DNA of 64,000 nucleotides from Citrobacter sp. R56. Lineage in GTDB: Bacteria; Pseudomonadota; Gammaproteobacteria; Enterobacterales; Enterobacteriaceae. A program made the position numbers and the translations under genes. The DNA is taken from assembly GCF_016811995.1 (NCBI RefSeq), contig NZ_CP069159.1, forward strand, positions 2,170,001-2,234,000. The letters run 5' to 3'. Below the pieces are notes generated by a model that was given only the letters and a program-made list of their open reading frames with translations, ran no database searches and was not told where the DNA came from. Positions 1 to 10,127 of the stretch are shown piece by piece; position 1 is the stretch's first letter; every line of letters begins with the position of its first letter.

Positions 1-31
1 AAATCTGGAGGCATTTTTGTATCCGCGACGA

Positions 32-538
32 TTACGCTTTCAGGACGTCCAGCGCGGCGGTGTAGTCAGGTTCGTTGGTGATTTCATTCACCAGCTGGCT
101 GAAAATGACGTTGTCGTTTTCATCGACCACCACCACGGCGCGTGCCGCCAGGCCCTTCAGAGGACCTTCGGTGATTTCCACACCGTAGTTTTTCAGAAAA
201 TCACTGTTACGCAGCGTGGAGAGGGTGATAACGTTGCTCAGGCCTTCCGCGCCGCAGAAACGAGACTGGGCAAACGGCAGGTCGGCAGAAATGCACAGCA
301 CCACGGTGTTGTCGATTTCTGTCGCGAGTTGGTTAAACTTACGTACCGATGCCGCACATACGCCGGTATCAATACTCGGGAAAATATTCAGCACTTTACG
401 TTTGCCAGCAAACTGAGTCAGTGCGACGTCAGACAGGTCTTTTGCCACGAGGGTAAAAGCCTGCGCTTTGCTACCAGCCTGAGGAATGGAGTTGGCGACT
501 GCAACGGGGTTGCCCTGGAAATGAACGGTTTGTGACAT
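32..538 (-). CDS. tpx: Thiol peroxidase Tpx
   Basis: Atypical 2-Cys peroxiredoxin of 168 aa, the usual family length. It reduces hydrogen peroxide and alkyl hydroperoxides with electrons from thioredoxin; the E. coli protein is known as the periplasmically recovered thiol peroxidase p20. The peroxidatic Cys61 lies in the motif SIDTGVC; Cys82 and Cys95 (in SRFCGAEG) are also present, with Cys95 the expected resolving cysteine. The ATG at 538 follows an AGGAAG ribosome site. It is transcribed away from ycjG, as in E. coli. The product is essentially identical in layout to E. coli Tpx, so the call is firm. Confidence 0.97.
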   Translation of the reverse strand: MSQTVHFQGNPVAVANSIPQAGSKAQAFTLVAKDLSDVALTQFAGKRKVLNIFPSIDTGVCAASVRKFNQLATEIDNTVVLCISADLPFAQSRFCGAEGLSNVITLSTLRNSDFLKNYGVEITEGPLKGLAARAVVVVDENDNVIFSQLVNEITNEPDYTAALDVLKA

Positions 539-653
539 GGTTATCTTCCTGTTTACATATAGTTAACGTCGCGGTTAGTTTATGCCATCAGTAGTTAACA
601 CAGCAAACGCTATTTGTGGTGAATCGCACACCGCCGCAACATAAGGAGCACGA

Positions 654-1619
654 ATGAGATCGGTGAAGGTGTATGAGGAAGCCTGGCCACTGCATACCCC
701 CTTTGTTATTGCGCGAGGAAGTCGGAGCGAAGCGCATGTGGTGGTTGTGGAGCTGGAAGAAAACGGTGTGAAGGGGACGGGCGAGTGTACGCCTTACCCC
801 CGATATGGCGAAAGCGATGCCTCGGTGCTTGCGCAGGTTATGAGCATAGCCCCGCAACTGGAAAAAGGGTTAACCCGCGAAACCTTACAACAGCTGTTAC
901 CTGCTGGCGCGGCGCGTAACGCGGTCGATTGCGCATTGTGGGATTTAAGCGCCCGTCAACAGCAGCAAACACTGATCGAGTTCGTTGGTATCGAGTTGGA
1001 TTCACCGGTGATTACAGCGCAAACCGTGGTAATTGGAACGCCAGATCAAATGGCGGCCAGCGCGGCGGCCCTGTGGGAAAACGGGGCGACACTTCTGAAA
1101 GTGAAGCTCGATGATCATCTGATCAGCGAACGTATGGTGGCGATTCGTTCGGCGGTTCCTGAGGCGACGCTGATTGTCGATGCCAATGAGTCCTGGCATG
1201 CGAGTGGTCTGGCGGCCCGCTGTCAGCTACTGGCCGATTTGGGTGTGGCGATGTTGGAGCAGCCATTACCGGCGCACGATGATGCCGCGCTGGAGAATTT
1301 CGTTCACCCGTTGCCCATTTGCGCAGATGAGAGTTGCCATACCCGTAGCAGCCTGAAATCGCTGCAAGGGCGCTATGAGATGGTCAACATTAAGCTGGAT
1401 AAAACCGGAGGGCTGACGGAAGCATTAGCATTAGCAACCGAAGCCAAAGCGCAAGGTTTCGGTTTAATGCTGGGCTGCATGTTATGCACGTCGCGTGCGA
1501 TCAGCGCAGCGCTACCGCTGACGACGCAGGTGAGTTTCGCCGATCTTGATGGCCCGACCTGGCTGGCGGTGGATGTCGAGCCAGCACTGCATTTTACGAC
1601 CGGAAAACTCCATCTTTAG
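654..1619 (+). CDS. ycjG: L-Ala-D/L-Glu epimerase (enolase superfamily)
   Basis: Epimerises the L-Ala-D-Glu dipeptide released from murein so that it can be degraded in the cytoplasm; known as YcjG or AEE. The 321-aa protein has the muconate-lactonising subgroup layout: an N-terminal capping domain (about 1-110) and a barrel. Catalytic Lys151 (in LKVK) and Lys247 (NIKLDK) face each other, and the metal ligands Asp176, Glu202 and Asp225 are all present. An AAGGAG site precedes the ATG. The 3' end overlaps the convergent mpaA by 26 nt. MpaA frees the gamma-D-Glu-Dap bond and so makes the substrate for this enzyme, which fits their adjacency. Confidence 0.95.
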   Translation: MRSVKVYEEAWPLHTPFVIARGSRSEAHVVVVELEENGVKGTGECTPYPRYGESDASVLAQVMSIAPQLEKGLTRETLQQLLPAGAARNAVDCALWDLSARQQQQTLIEFVGIELDSPVITAQTVVIGTPDQMAASAAALWENGATLLKVKLDDHLISERMVAIRSAVPEATLIVDANESWHASGLAARCQLLADLGVAMLEQPLPAHDDAALENFVHPLPICADESCHTRSSLKSLQGRYEMVNIKLDKTGGLTEALALATEAKAQGFGLMLGCMLCTSRAISAALPLTTQVSFADLDGPTWLAVDVEPALHFTTGKLHL

Positions 1620-2322
1620 GATGCCAGCGAAGCAGATTCGACATTGCCAGCAGATACGTCTCGCTGGCTTCGTCGGAAGAAATAGGCGGAAACTCAGCGG
1701 TGATGCAGTGCAGGTTGAGATCGGCGCACCAACTGCCAAAGGATCCTGGCGTTTCGTAACCCACGCTTGTTACCAGCGGCAGTTCGAACATCTGCGCCAG
1801 CCACGCGCCCAATTCACTGTTTTTTGGATCTTCAATGCAGGCCAGTGGGTCGTGGAACGATACGACCCAGGCAGGGTGTATACGGTGTATGAGCTGGCAC
1901 AACGCCTGGGTTTCCGGCTCCGATCCCGAATGTTCTCCGGTAAGTAACACAACATCGCGCTCTTCAGCGGCGCTATTCCAACGATACACCGTCTCGCCCG
2001 CCCTCCAGTTTGCCGCCGGAAAGTTACGATTTAAATCGACACCGTTGGCATTGGCGCGCAGCCCGAGCTGGCAACCATCCGGATTGACGGCCAGCACCAC
2101 ATGATGACGACGTAAAGACGGGGTGAGGGTGCGCAGCGCGCAGGAGAGCGTGACCATCGATGAATTTTCATCACCGTGGGTGCCCGCTAAAATCAGACCG
2201 CTTTCACGATCGGCCGCAGGAGCCGGGAACCAGAGCAACGGCGCCCCTAAGAGTGAACGTCCATAGTGTTCTGTGCCAGGCGGAAATGCGCCGCGTTCGG
2301 CGCGAGGGCGAGTAACGGTCAT
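1594..2322 (-). CDS. mpaA: Murein tripeptide amidase MpaA
   Basis: Cytoplasmic zinc carboxypeptidase (M14 family), 242 aa like the E. coli enzyme. It cleaves the gamma-D-Glu-meso-Dap bond of the murein tripeptide during cell-wall recycling. Zinc ligands are visible as His49 and Glu52 in the motif THGDEN, with a later histidine near 157 in VSFHDP; NPDG and DLNRNFP are the usual substrate-binding stretches. It is divergent from mppA, which encodes the periplasmic binding protein for the same tripeptide, and convergent with ycjG. The three genes form a peptide-recycling neighbourhood. Confidence 0.96.
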   Translation of the reverse strand: MTVTRPRAERGAFPPGTEHYGRSLLGAPLLWFPAPAADRESGLILAGTHGDENSSMVTLSCALRTLTPSLRRHHVVLAVNPDGCQLGLRANANGVDLNRNFPAANWRAGETVYRWNSAAEERDVVLLTGEHSGSEPETQALCQLIHRIHPAWVVSFHDPLACIEDPKNSELGAWLAQMFELPLVTSVGYETPGSFGSWCADLNLHCITAEFPPISSDEASETYLLAMSNLLRWHPKDGVFRS

Positions 2323-2515
2323 AAGCGTCTCTGAATGCTGGAGTTATTATTCGCAGTGTTGTGCAAAATTAGCGGATAATCAAATCGTTTTCATAGACTT
2401 CTTATTCTCGTTGTAATATCAATTTTGTGTGGGAAGTTATTTGCTTTTCCCATAGTTAAAACAAATAATTACGCCGTCATTATATTCAGGATTAACTTAT
2501 CGATTGGGGTACCTT

Positions 2516-4129
2516 ATGAAGCTCTCTGTTTCAGTAACCTGTTGTGCGCTGTTGGTTAGCAGCATTTTTCAGACACATGCTGCCGATGTTCCCAACGGAA
2601 CGGTTCTGGCAGAAAAACAAGAGCTGGTGCGCCATATCAAAGATGAGCCTGCGTCGCTTGATCCGGCTAAAGCCGTTGGATTACCGGAAATTCAGGTGAT
2701 TCGTGACCTGTTTGAAGGGCTGGTCAATCAAAACGACAAAGGTGAAATTATTCCGGGTGTCGCCACCCAGTGGAAGAGCAATGACAACCGTGTCTGGACG
2801 TTTACCCTGCGCGACAACGCCAAATGGGCCGACGGAAGCCCGGTTACGGCACAGGATTTTGTCTATAGCTGGCAGCGTCTGGTGGATCCTAAGACACTGT
2901 CACCGTTCGCCTGGTTTGCAGCGCTGGCGGGAATTAATAATGCGCAGGCCATTATTGATGGGAAAGCCACGCCCGATAAACTGGGCGTCATCGCCGTTGA
3001 TGCGCGAACGTTAAAAGTCCAGTTGGATAAACCGTTACCCTGGTTTGCGAATCTGACCGCCAACTTTGCATTTTATCCGGTGCAGAAAGCCAACGTAGAG
3101 AGTGGAAAGGACTGGACTAAGCCAGGCCATTTGATCGGCAATGGCGCTTACGTTTTAAAAGATCGCGTGGTCAATGAAAAGTTGGTCGTCGAGCCGAATA
3201 CGCATTATTGGGATAATGCGAATACCGTCATCCAAAAAGTGACGTTCCTGCCGATAAACCAGGAATCATCCGCGACCAAACGTTATCTGGCGGGTGATAT
3301 TGATATCACGGAGTCCTTCCCGAAAAATCTGTATCAGAAATTGATGAAGGATATTCCCGGCCAGGTTTATACCCCACCGCAACTGGGGACGTATTATTAT
3401 GCCTTCAACACACAAAAAGGACCGACCGCGGATTCTCGTGTGCGCCTGGCATTAAGCATGACCATCGACCGACGTATTATGGCTGAAAAAGTGTTAGGCA
3501 CCGGGGAAAAACCGGCCTGGCATTTTACCCCGGATGTGACGGCAGGATTTACACCTGAACCTTCACCGTTTGAGCAAATGAGTCAGGAAGAACTGAATGC
3601 GCAGGCCAAAACGTTACTGAGGGCGGCAGGCTACGGTCCGAATCGTCCGTTAAATCTGACGCTGCTGTATAATACGTCTGAAAATCATCAGAAAATTGCG
3701 ATTGCCGTGGCATCGATGTGGAAGAAAAACCTCGGTGTGGATGTGAAACTGCAAAACCAGGAATGGAAAACCTATATTGATAGCCGTAATACCGGTAATT
3801 TTGATGTGATCCGTGCGTCCTGGGTTGGGGATTACAACGAGCCGTCTACTTTCCTTTCGCTGCTGACCTCAACGCATTCCGGTAATATTTCTCGTTTCAA
3901 CAACCCGGCATACGATAAGGTTCTGACTCAGGCAACCCTGGAAAATACCGCGCAGGCACGTAATGTGGATTACAATGCCGCAGAAAAAATCCTGATGGAG
4001 CAGGCGCCGATTGCGCCAATTTATCAGTACACCAATGGCCGCTTAATTAAACCCTGGCTTAAAGGTTATCCCATCACCAACCCGGAAGACGTAGCCTACA
4101 GCCGGACCATGTATATTGTGAAACACTGA
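2516..4129 (+). CDS. mppA: Periplasmic murein tripeptide-binding protein MppA
   Basis: Extracytoplasmic solute-binding protein (family 5, OppA-like) that binds L-Ala-gamma-D-Glu-meso-Dap and passes it to the oligopeptide permease membrane components. I start it at the ATG at 2516, giving 537 aa as in E. coli; an in-frame TTG at 2504 is unlikely because a GGGG ribosome site lies just before 2516. Residues 1-22 form a signal peptide ending in THA-AD. The body carries the standard family 5 signatures DPAKAVGLPE and VRLALSMTIDR. A strong hairpin terminator follows at 4151-4179. Confidence 0.96.
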   Translation: MKLSVSVTCCALLVSSIFQTHAADVPNGTVLAEKQELVRHIKDEPASLDPAKAVGLPEIQVIRDLFEGLVNQNDKGEIIPGVATQWKSNDNRVWTFTLRDNAKWADGSPVTAQDFVYSWQRLVDPKTLSPFAWFAALAGINNAQAIIDGKATPDKLGVIAVDARTLKVQLDKPLPWFANLTANFAFYPVQKANVESGKDWTKPGHLIGNGAYVLKDRVVNEKLVVEPNTHYWDNANTVIQKVTFLPINQESSATKRYLAGDIDITESFPKNLYQKLMKDIPGQVYTPPQLGTYYYAFNTQKGPTADSRVRLALSMTIDRRIMAEKVLGTGEKPAWHFTPDVTAGFTPEPSPFEQMSQEELNAQAKTLLRAAGYGPNRPLNLTLLYNTSENHQKIAIAVASMWKKNLGVDVKLQNQEWKTYIDSRNTGNFDVIRASWVGDYNEPSTFLSLLTSTHSGNISRFNNPAYDKVLTQATLENTAQARNVDYNAAEKILMEQAPIAPIYQYTNGRLIKPWLKGYPITNPEDVAYSRTMYIVKH

Positions 4130-4150
4130 TATACCGTCAACAATAAACCC

Positions 4151-4184
4151 AACGCTGGCGCAATTATAGCGCCAGCGTTTCTTT
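4151..4184. terminator. Terminator between mppA and the DJ-1 gene
   Basis: Perfect 11-bp stem (4151-4161 with 4169-4179) around a 7-nt loop, followed on the plus strand by TCTTT. It sits between two convergent genes and probably serves both. Confidence 0.8.
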
Positions 4185-4201
4185 ATCCGTTCAACCGTTT
4201 A

Positions 4202-4765
4202 CTACTGTAATAGTTCGGCAAATTTTGCCAACCATTGTGGATGTGCAGGCCAGGCCGGGGCGGTGACCAGATTGCCGTCAACATGTGCCTGGTCAATGCC
4301 GATGTCAGCATACTGCCCCCCGCTGAGTCGGACTTCCGGCGCACAGGCTGGGTAGGCGCTACAGGTGCGTCCTTTGAGTATTCCGGCGGCAGCCAGCAAT
4401 TGGGCACCGTGGCAAACGGCGGCAATAGGTTTACCCGCAGCGTCAAACGCCTGCACCAGCTTGATGGCTTTATCATTTAAGCGCAGATATTCCGGTGCCC
4501 GACCACCGGGGATCAACAGCGCGTCATAATTCTTTTCTTCCGCCGCCGCAAAATCGGCGTTGAGCGTAAAACGATGACCGGGTTTCTCGCTGTAGGTTTG
4601 GGCACCATCAAAATCATGAATCGCTGTCATGATATAGTCGCCTTTGGTTTTGTCAGGGCAGACCGCATCAACCTGATGACCAATCATCTGCAATGCCTGA
4701 AACGGCACCATGGTTTCGTAATCTTCAGCGTAATCACCCACCAGCATTAGAATTTTCTTGCCCAT
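4202..4765 (-). CDS. DJ-1/PfpI family protein
   Basis: 187 aa from the ATG at 4765; an in-frame GTG at 4774 is also open, but the AGGGG ribosome site is correctly spaced (8 nt) only for 4765. The nucleophile elbow AVCHG (Cys118) and the partner Glu14 (DYAED) are both present, as in DJ-1/PfpI class glutamine amidotransferase folds. E. coli relatives YhbO and YajL act in stress protection, reported as protein or glyoxal deglycases; whether this one does so is unknown. It is not in this position in K-12 as I recall it. The gene is divergent from the 4915 gene and convergent with mppA. Confidence 0.85.
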   Translation of the reverse strand: MGKKILMLVGDYAEDYETMVPFQALQMIGHQVDAVCPDKTKGDYIMTAIHDFDGAQTYSEKPGHRFTLNADFAAAEEKNYDALLIPGGRAPEYLRLNDKAIKLVQAFDAAGKPIAAVCHGAQLLAAAGILKGRTCSAYPACAPEVRLSGGQYADIGIDQAHVDGNLVTAPAWPAHPQWLAKFAELLQ

Positions 4766-4914
4766 CCTCACCACCCCTGTATGAATAAAGATGTCTAAGA
4801 TATAGCCTGGAGGACGCAGGAATGCGAACCTTCACCGCTTCTCAGGGCTGGTGTCAGCGCCTATGTTTAACTTATCATCCAGGCTGTATCGCCGGGCTTT
4901 CAGGGAAGAGGGAA

Positions 4915-5952
4915 ATGACAGGATATTGGTGGAAAGACCTTGTTGACCGAAATAACCACTGGCAGGGTTTAACGCTGACGGTGCAGGAAGATTCGCGGGC
5001 AGGACAGGCAGTCGAAATACTTAGTGGTCATCATGGCCGGATGGCGTTAACCCTTTATGGCGAGACACTGTTCTGGGCCGCCATGCTCAAAGATCATTCT
5101 GGCGTTTGGGTGGTATTGAATACCGATTACGCCGGACGGCGGGATTTATTACCTCCCGTGACATCGGAAGATGTCGAGTTCATCAAACGCAAGCCGCAGG
5201 AGAACTGGACTGGCGAGTGGTGTCGCTATTTTGCCCGTCAGTTGATGAATACGCCTGTTCCACTCCTGTCGCCGCGCCGTTGGTTGCTAAGGCCAATGTC
5301 AGCTGCCGGACGCTCAGCGCCTTATTCCTGTCAGCAGCCCGTCGCTGTGAAAAACTGGCGCTTTGAATCGCCGGAGAGTAGCGGGAATTTCGGCTGTCAC
5401 TGGACTCTTTATGGTGAAGATTTTCCCGACCTAGTCAATCCCGACAGCGTCACATTCGTCGACTGGTGGTGGGGCGGTAATTTGTTGCTAGGACGTTATC
5501 CCCTACAACCCGCTGCCGGGCGCCTGAAATGGTGGCGCAAAAAGTGCCGTGAGGGGACATTGCCGCCGATATTGGTCTGGTACATTGCAGGGTTGGGATC
5601 GTATGTGATCCTCGATGGTCATTATCGCCTGCAGGCGGCCATTGAAGAGGGGATTCCTCCCGACTTTCTGGTACTCAGTGAGCTTAATGAGCGGGAATTG
5701 TCAGCGCCTCCTGAAGAACGGACTCGTATTGTCCGGGCGCTGGAGAAACAGCAGCAAAACCCGGACTGTAATACAGAAGGGATAAATCAGACGCTGATTA
5801 ATCTGTACGACACCCGTTATCTGTACGCAGCAACCCACAGCCGCGCGATTCTCGGGGAAGGCGCTGCATGGGCAAAACAGCTGGAAGACTATTTACGCCG
5901 ACATAAGCTTGAAACGTATTTGGCGAGAATAGTGGGTCGGGTTAATGGCTGA
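4915..5952 (+). CDS. Uncharacterised protein with a ParB-like GHxR motif
   Basis: I do not recognise this family. Taken from the ATG at 4915 (GGGAAGAGGG ribosome site) it is 345 aa; an in-frame ATG at 4822 would add 31 Cys/Trp-rich residues and also has a GGAGG site, so the start is uncertain. The protein is soluble and rich in Trp. Around residues 232-245 it reads [16 protein letters not shown], resembling the GHRR motif of ParB/Srx-like domains, with upstream LPPILVWY matching the usual preceding strand. No signal peptide or membrane segment is seen. It overlaps the 3' end of convergent ynaI by 11 nt. Function unknown. Confidence 0.75.
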   Translation: MTGYWWKDLVDRNNHWQGLTLTVQEDSRAGQAVEILSGHHGRMALTLYGETLFWAAMLKDHSGVWVVLNTDYAGRRDLLPPVTSEDVEFIKRKPQENWTGEWCRYFARQLMNTPVPLLSPRRWLLRPMSAAGRSAPYSCQQPVAVKNWRFESPESSGNFGCHWTLYGEDFPDLVNPDSVTFVDWWWGGNLLLGRYPLQPAAGRLKWWRKKCREGTLPPILVWYIAGLGSYVILDGHYRLQAAIEEGIPPDFLVLSELNERELSAPPEERTRIVRALEKQQQNPDCNTEGINQTLINLYDTRYLYAATHSRAILGEGAAWAKQLEDYLRRHKLETYLARIVGRVNG

Positions 5953-6967
5953 TTTTTTCAGGCTCATCAATATACAGCGTCTGGCTGGGAAACGCGAAAT
6001 CAGCACCGTGGTTCTGCACGATATCAATAATGTTCAAATAAACATCTTGCTGGACCGCGAGCCATTCTTTCCATACCGTGGTTTTGCTAAAACAATAGAC
6101 CAGAATATTCAGTGATGAATCGCCGAACTCGTTGAGATAAACCAGCAGCGTCTGTTTTTGGTCAATATCTGGATGGTGTTGAAGCATGGTTGTTACCGCC
6201 CCGACAATCTCGCGGACTTTCCCTGCATCCTCATAACGTAACCCGATCACCGTTTTGATGCGTCTGTTGGTCATTCTGCCTGGGTTTTCTACGCTAATTG
6301 AAGAGAATATCGAGTTCGGAACGTACAGTGGACGGTGGTCGAAAGTATTAATTTTGGTGATCCGCCAGCCAATTTCAGCCACTGTGCCTTCGATGTTTCT
6401 GTCGGGAGAACGGATCCAGTCGCCGATGCTAAACGGTCTGTCGAAATAAAGCATGATGCCTGAAAAGAAGTTACTCAGAATATCTTTACCCGCCATCCCG
6501 ACAGCGATACCGCCGATCCCACCAAAGGTGAGCAGACCGGATAAACTCATGCCAAAATGCTCGCCGTACAGTAAAACGATCGAAATAATAATTGTGATCT
6601 TGATAATACGTGACACGATTCTGGCGCTGGTCAAATCCCGGCCTTTATCGATCTGCGCTTTCTCAAATTGGTTGATCACTAAAAACAGTTTGGTCGTCAG
6701 GATCAGCGCAATCAGCGAGGTGCAGATAAAGTCGATTACGCTGGCTGAAATGAACGTTAGCCTGTAGCTCTCGATGGCGTTATTGATGATGCAACCCATC
6801 GTACCGATGATAATCGCGTAAATAAAGAATTGGGCAGCATGAAAAATAAAACCTTTCTGCCATTTTAATTTACGGTAAAGCCAAAATCGCATCATGACCA
6901 GTGCGGCGCTACAACTGACAATCACCGCCAGATTGAATGAATTTTTTAAAATGAGATCCGCAGTCAT
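5942..6967 (-). CDS. ynaI: Low-conductance mechanosensitive channel YnaI (MscS family)
   Basis: Inner-membrane mechanosensitive channel, 341 aa against 343 in E. coli. The N-terminal two thirds holds five predicted membrane segments (about 10-165); the last, with [14 protein letters not shown], is the pore helix of the MscS family. A cytoplasmic beta and alpha/beta vestibule follows ([20 protein letters not shown]). It opens on membrane tension and protects against hypo-osmotic shock. It is divergent from ynaJ across about 250 bp. Confidence 0.95.
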   Translation of the reverse strand: MTADLILKNSFNLAVIVSCSAALVMMRFWLYRKLKWQKGFIFHAAQFFIYAIIIGTMGCIINNAIESYRLTFISASVIDFICTSLIALILTTKLFLVINQFEKAQIDKGRDLTSARIVSRIIKITIIISIVLLYGEHFGMSLSGLLTFGGIGGIAVGMAGKDILSNFFSGIMLYFDRPFSIGDWIRSPDRNIEGTVAEIGWRITKINTFDHRPLYVPNSIFSSISVENPGRMTNRRIKTVIGLRYEDAGKVREIVGAVTTMLQHHPDIDQKQTLLVYLNEFGDSSLNILVYCFSKTTVWKEWLAVQQDVYLNIIDIVQNHGADFAFPSQTLYIDEPEKISH

Positions 6968-7214
6968 AGGTATCGTTGTTGTTCCTGGAGGAGTATTTAT
7001 GCATTACGGCCAACCTGAAGGGGTGACATTTTATCCAGCACAGACGCATCGCGGATAATGGAATGGGCGAAAAAAATAGCGCATTTAGCGCTAATTGTAG
7101 AAGAATGCCGATAATGTGAACGTAATGTCACGGTTTCTCGGGCAGACAATCGCGTATTGTCATGGTATTGTTACGCGCAAGTAACAGAGCTTTCATCTGC
7201 AAAAGGACGATACT

Positions 7215-7475
7215 ATGATCATGACAACGCTGAAGACAGCAAAGGGGAAGAAGTTTCTGTTGTGCCTGCTGGGGGTATTTATCATCGCGGCGTCAGTGGT
7301 GACGCGAGCGACCATCGGAGGGGTGATAGAGCAATACGATATCCCGCTGTCTGACTGGACGACGTCAATGTATGCCATTCAATCTTCGATGATTTTCGTC
7401 TACAGCCTGGTCTTTACGATCTTGCTGGCGATTCCGTTGGGGATCTATTTCCTGGGCGGTGAGGATAAACACTGA
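7215..7475 (+). CDS. ynaJ: DUF2534 family inner-membrane protein YnaJ
   Basis: Small membrane protein of 86 aa with two hydrophobic helices (about 13-34 and 52-79). It matches what I remember of E. coli YnaJ, including TRATIGGVIEQY and the C-terminal GIYFLGGE. The function of DUF2534 proteins is not established. AAAGGA lies before the ATG. A GC-rich terminator follows, and then a REP-like repeat. It is divergently arranged with ynaI. Confidence 0.92.
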   Translation: MIMTTLKTAKGKKFLLCLLGVFIIAASVVTRATIGGVIEQYDIPLSDWTTSMYAIQSSMIFVYSLVFTILLAIPLGIYFLGGEDKH

Positions 7476-7482
7476 GCAGAAA

Positions 7483-7508
7483 AAGGCCCGACGCATCGGC
7501 CGGGCCTT
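7483..7508 (+). terminator. Terminator after ynaJ
   Basis: Eight-bp stem AAGGCCCG/CGGGCCTT with a 10-nt loop directly downstream of the ynaJ stop codon. The U tract is poor, so strength is uncertain. Confidence 0.6.
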
Positions 7509-7513
7509 GATGG

Positions 7514-7552
7514 CAGGCCGGATAGGGTGCTGATACCGCCATCCGGCATTTT
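7514..7552. repeat. REP-like palindrome
   Basis: An imperfect palindrome built on GCCGGAT ... ATCCGGC, the hallmark of enterobacterial REP units, lies between the convergent ynaJ and uspE. Confidence 0.65.
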
Positions 7553-7562
7553 CATTAGCTAA

Positions 7563-8513
7563 TTAATCGTCTTCTTCGTCGTCCAGTTCAACCGGCGTCT
7601 GATACTGATCGGGTTTGATGACCAACAGGTCACAGCGCAGATGGTCGATGACCTGTTCCGCCGTATTACCGAGGAACGCTGCGGAGAGCCCCGTGCGTCC
7701 GACCGTACCCAATACCACAATCCCCGCTTGCAGATGTTCTGCTAAATCAGGAATCACTTCTTCCGGCAGGCCTTTTTCAACGTGCGTGACATCCTCATTA
7801 ATACTGAATTTCTGACGCAGCGCCTTCATCGCCAGCAGGTGCTGTCCGCGGATCGCATCGTTATAAACGCTCGGATCAAATTCAGGCAACTCAATGGCAA
7901 TATTGATAGGTGTGACAGGATAAGCGCCAACCAAATGCACTTCGGTATGGTTGACCTGCGCTGCGAGTTGTATCGTCTCTTTGACCAGTTTTTCGTTCAA
8001 CGCATTATGGTACGGTTCTTCACTTGCCAGATTTACCGCAACCAGCGCTTTACCCCCTTCAGGCCAGGGCTGATCTTTCACCATCCAGACCGGACTTGGA
8101 CATTTCCGTAACAGATGCCAGTCAGTAGGGGTAAAGATGACAGCTTCCAGACGGTCATGCTGGTGCGCCATTTTCAGGACCAGGTCGTGCTTGCTACTGA
8201 CGACTTCCTGGATAATCGCCTCAAAGGGACGGTTGTGCCAGACCACTTTAATATCAACAGGAATGCCTGCATCAATATAGTATTTTGCTTGTTCACGTAT
8301 CCATGCTGTTCGCTGGCTGATGACGCCCTGACGCATTGCCGTGCGCTCATCAGGCGACAGCAGGGTAGTCATCTCATAGGAAAAGTCATAGATCGGCAGA
8401 AAGGCTTTGATTGTGCCACCAATCCGTTGATGCAAATAAACAGCTCGCCGTAATGCTGGTTGATCGTCCTGGTTCGGATCGATGACCACCAGCATGTTTT
8501 GATACATAGCCAT
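7563..8513 (-). CDS. uspE: Universal stress protein E
   Basis: Tandem-Usp protein of 316 aa, the E. coli length, with two Usp alpha/beta domains (about 1-150 and 160-305). The C-terminal domain keeps the nucleotide-binding signature [18 protein letters not shown]. The start at 8513 is chosen because AAGGAG lies 7 nt upstream and the product then matches UspE; a longer reading to 8537 adds eight unlikely residues. In E. coli UspE is linked to oxidative stress, motility and adhesion. It lies downstream of fnr in the same direction. Confidence 0.95.
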   Translation of the reverse strand: MAMYQNMLVVIDPNQDDQPALRRAVYLHQRIGGTIKAFLPIYDFSYEMTTLLSPDERTAMRQGVISQRTAWIREQAKYYIDAGIPVDIKVVWHNRPFEAIIQEVVSSKHDLVLKMAHQHDRLEAVIFTPTDWHLLRKCPSPVWMVKDQPWPEGGKALVAVNLASEEPYHNALNEKLVKETIQLAAQVNHTEVHLVGAYPVTPINIAIELPEFDPSVYNDAIRGQHLLAMKALRQKFSINEDVTHVEKGLPEEVIPDLAEHLQAGIVVLGTVGRTGLSAAFLGNTAEQVIDHLRCDLLVIKPDQYQTPVELDDEEDD

Positions 8514-8591
8514 ACAGGGTCTCCTTACAACTGTCACCGCAGTTTGTATTTAAAAGAGTAACCCATATATGCTAATTGAAACAGGGAAGAA

Positions 8592-8640
8592 CCTTCTGCC
8601 AGATCAATAAATCGGGGAAATCTACCGATTTGACAGAAGG
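8592..8640. terminator. Two-step nested hairpin between uspE and fnr
   Basis: Outer arms CCTTCTG (8592-8598) and CAGAAGG (8634-8640) enclose inner arms AAATCGG (8609-8615) and CCGATTT (8625-8631). It starts 24 nt after the fnr stop. There is no clear U run on either strand, so it may be an attenuating terminator or a processing structure rather than a classic terminator. Confidence 0.45.
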
Positions 8641-8664
8641 ATAACTGACACGTTTGCGAAATGA

Positions 8665-9417
8665 TTAGGCAACGTTACGCGTATGACCCGCCAGAACTGC
8701 CAGCGCATCGCTGTTTTCGATCGTAATGTATTTACCTTTGACCGCCAGCATGCCGCTTTTCTGAAAACGCCCCAGCAGACGGCTAATGGTTTCAACCGTT
8801 AACCCAAGGTAATTACCGATATCGCCACGCGTCATGGTCAGGCGGAATTCACGCGGTGAGAAACCACGTTGCGCAAACCGGCGAGACAGATTGTAGATAA
8901 AGGCAGCCAGACGTTCTTCCGCATTTTTCTTCGACAATAACAGGATCATATCCTGATCGCCTTTGATCTCGCCACTCATCAGACGCATCATCTGTTGACG
9001 CAGATTCGGCATTTTGCCCGACAGGTCATCCAGCGTCTCGAACGGGATTTCGCATACCATTGAGGTTTCCAGCGCCTGGGCAAAACTCGGGTGATGACCG
9101 GTACCAATGGCGTCAAAACCGACCAGATCCCCTGCAAGATGAAAACCGGTGATCTGCTCATCGCCTTGTTCGGTGATGGTGTAGCTTTTAATCGTGCCGG
9201 AACGGATAGCATAGAGTGACTTCAGCTCATCACCTGCTTTGAACAGCGTCTGGCCTTTTTGAATAGGCTTTTTACGCTCGATGATATTATCAAGCTGGTC
9301 AAGCTCATGCTCGTTAAGTGTGAACGGGATGCAAAGCTGGCTGATGCTGCAATCCTGGCAATGGATAGCACAACCGCCAGACTGAATGCGCCGTATAATT
9401 CGCTTTTCCGGGATCAT
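8665..9417 (-). CDS. fnr: Oxygen-sensing global regulator FNR
   Basis: CRP/FNR-family regulator of anaerobic gene expression, 250 aa from the ATG at 9417, as in E. coli; upstream in-frame codons are ignored because they precede the promoter and the FNR box. The [4Fe-4S] ligands Cys20, Cys23, Cys29 and Cys122 are all present, with a further Cys16. Asp154, which governs monomer-dimer exchange, is conserved. The helix-turn-helix includes [10 protein letters not shown], whose Glu, Ser and Arg read the TTGAT half-site. Autoregulation is indicated by the FNR box at 9437-9450. It probably also controls fnrS in this window. Confidence 0.98.
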   Translation of the reverse strand: MIPEKRIIRRIQSGGCAIHCQDCSISQLCIPFTLNEHELDQLDNIIERKKPIQKGQTLFKAGDELKSLYAIRSGTIKSYTITEQGDEQITGFHLAGDLVGFDAIGTGHHPSFAQALETSMVCEIPFETLDDLSGKMPNLRQQMMRLMSGEIKGDQDMILLLSKKNAEERLAAFIYNLSRRFAQRGFSPREFRLTMTRGDIGNYLGLTVETISRLLGRFQKSGMLAVKGKYITIENSDALAVLAGHTRNVA

Positions 9418-9436
9418 AGGTCTGCTCAAGCCGTAA

Positions 9437-9450
9437 TTGATATTTGTCAA
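9437..9450 (-). promoter_or_regulatory. FNR box in the fnr promoter
   Basis: On the fnr strand the site reads TTGACAAATATCAA, a near-perfect match to TTGAT-N4-ATCAA and identical to the E. coli fnr autoregulatory site as I remember it. It lies 20 nt upstream of the start codon, as expected for repression near the transcription start. Confidence 0.85.
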
Positions 9451-9611
9451 TTTTAACATCTTTTTGGTGAGCACGTAAGTCTGAGCTACTCCCAATAGGG
9501 GATAATTCAGACATAAGTGGAGTGAATATTTATATCTCTTTGAAAAACATTAAAATATCTGCAGTTACTTTACAGTAAACTGTGAAGTAGATGGCACGAA
9601 TTGCCTGGATT

Positions 9612-10127
9612 TTAAAGTAGCAGGTAACCTTCATGGCGCAGTAGCCACTCTTTTCGCTGCACGCCGCCGGCATACCCGGTCATCGTGCCATTACGTCCAA
9701 TGACGCGGTGGCAGGGCACAACAATGCTGACGGGATTCGCGCCATTGGCGGCACCGACAGCGCGTGCGGCGCCAGGACGACCTAACTGTTCGGCTAACTG
9801 ACCGTAATGCATGACATGTCCGCACGGAATGGACCGTAGCGCCCGCCACACCTCACGTTGAAAATCGGTGCCGCCGGTGGCGGTTTCCAGCGTATCGATA
9901 ATACTGAGATTGCCCTCAAAATAGTCAGCGAGTTTATCGCTCAGGCCGCCGGGGTTTTTGGCGACAACACGCTCGTACCCTTCGCTGCGATAGTGAATAT
10001 CCAGCAATTGCTCCATACGCTCGCTGTGCTGCTCCCACTCGATAGCGCGCAGGCGAAATTGTTCATCGCAAATCACCCACAGCGGCCCCAGCGGGGTCGC
10101 AATGTTGTCTTGAAGTAATTTCAGCAT
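9612..10127 (-). CDS. ogt: Methylated-DNA-protein-cysteine methyltransferase Ogt
   Basis: Suicide DNA repair protein that moves alkyl groups from O6-alkylguanine or O4-alkylthymine to its own cysteine. 171 aa, as in E. coli. The active-site motif is PCHRV with acceptor Cys139; the DNA-binding helix-turn-helix and Arg finger region ([12 protein letters not shown]) lie just before it. It is the constitutive counterpart of Ada. In K-12 the abg genes for p-aminobenzoyl-glutamate use lie between ogt and smrA; they are absent here. Confidence 0.96.
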   Translation of the reverse strand: MLKLLQDNIATPLGPLWVICDEQFRLRAIEWEQHSERMEQLLDIHYRSEGYERVVAKNPGGLSDKLADYFEGNLSIIDTLETATGGTDFQREVWRALRSIPCGHVMHYGQLAEQLGRPGAARAVGAANGANPVSIVVPCHRVIGRNGTMTGYAGGVQRKEWLLRHEGYLLL

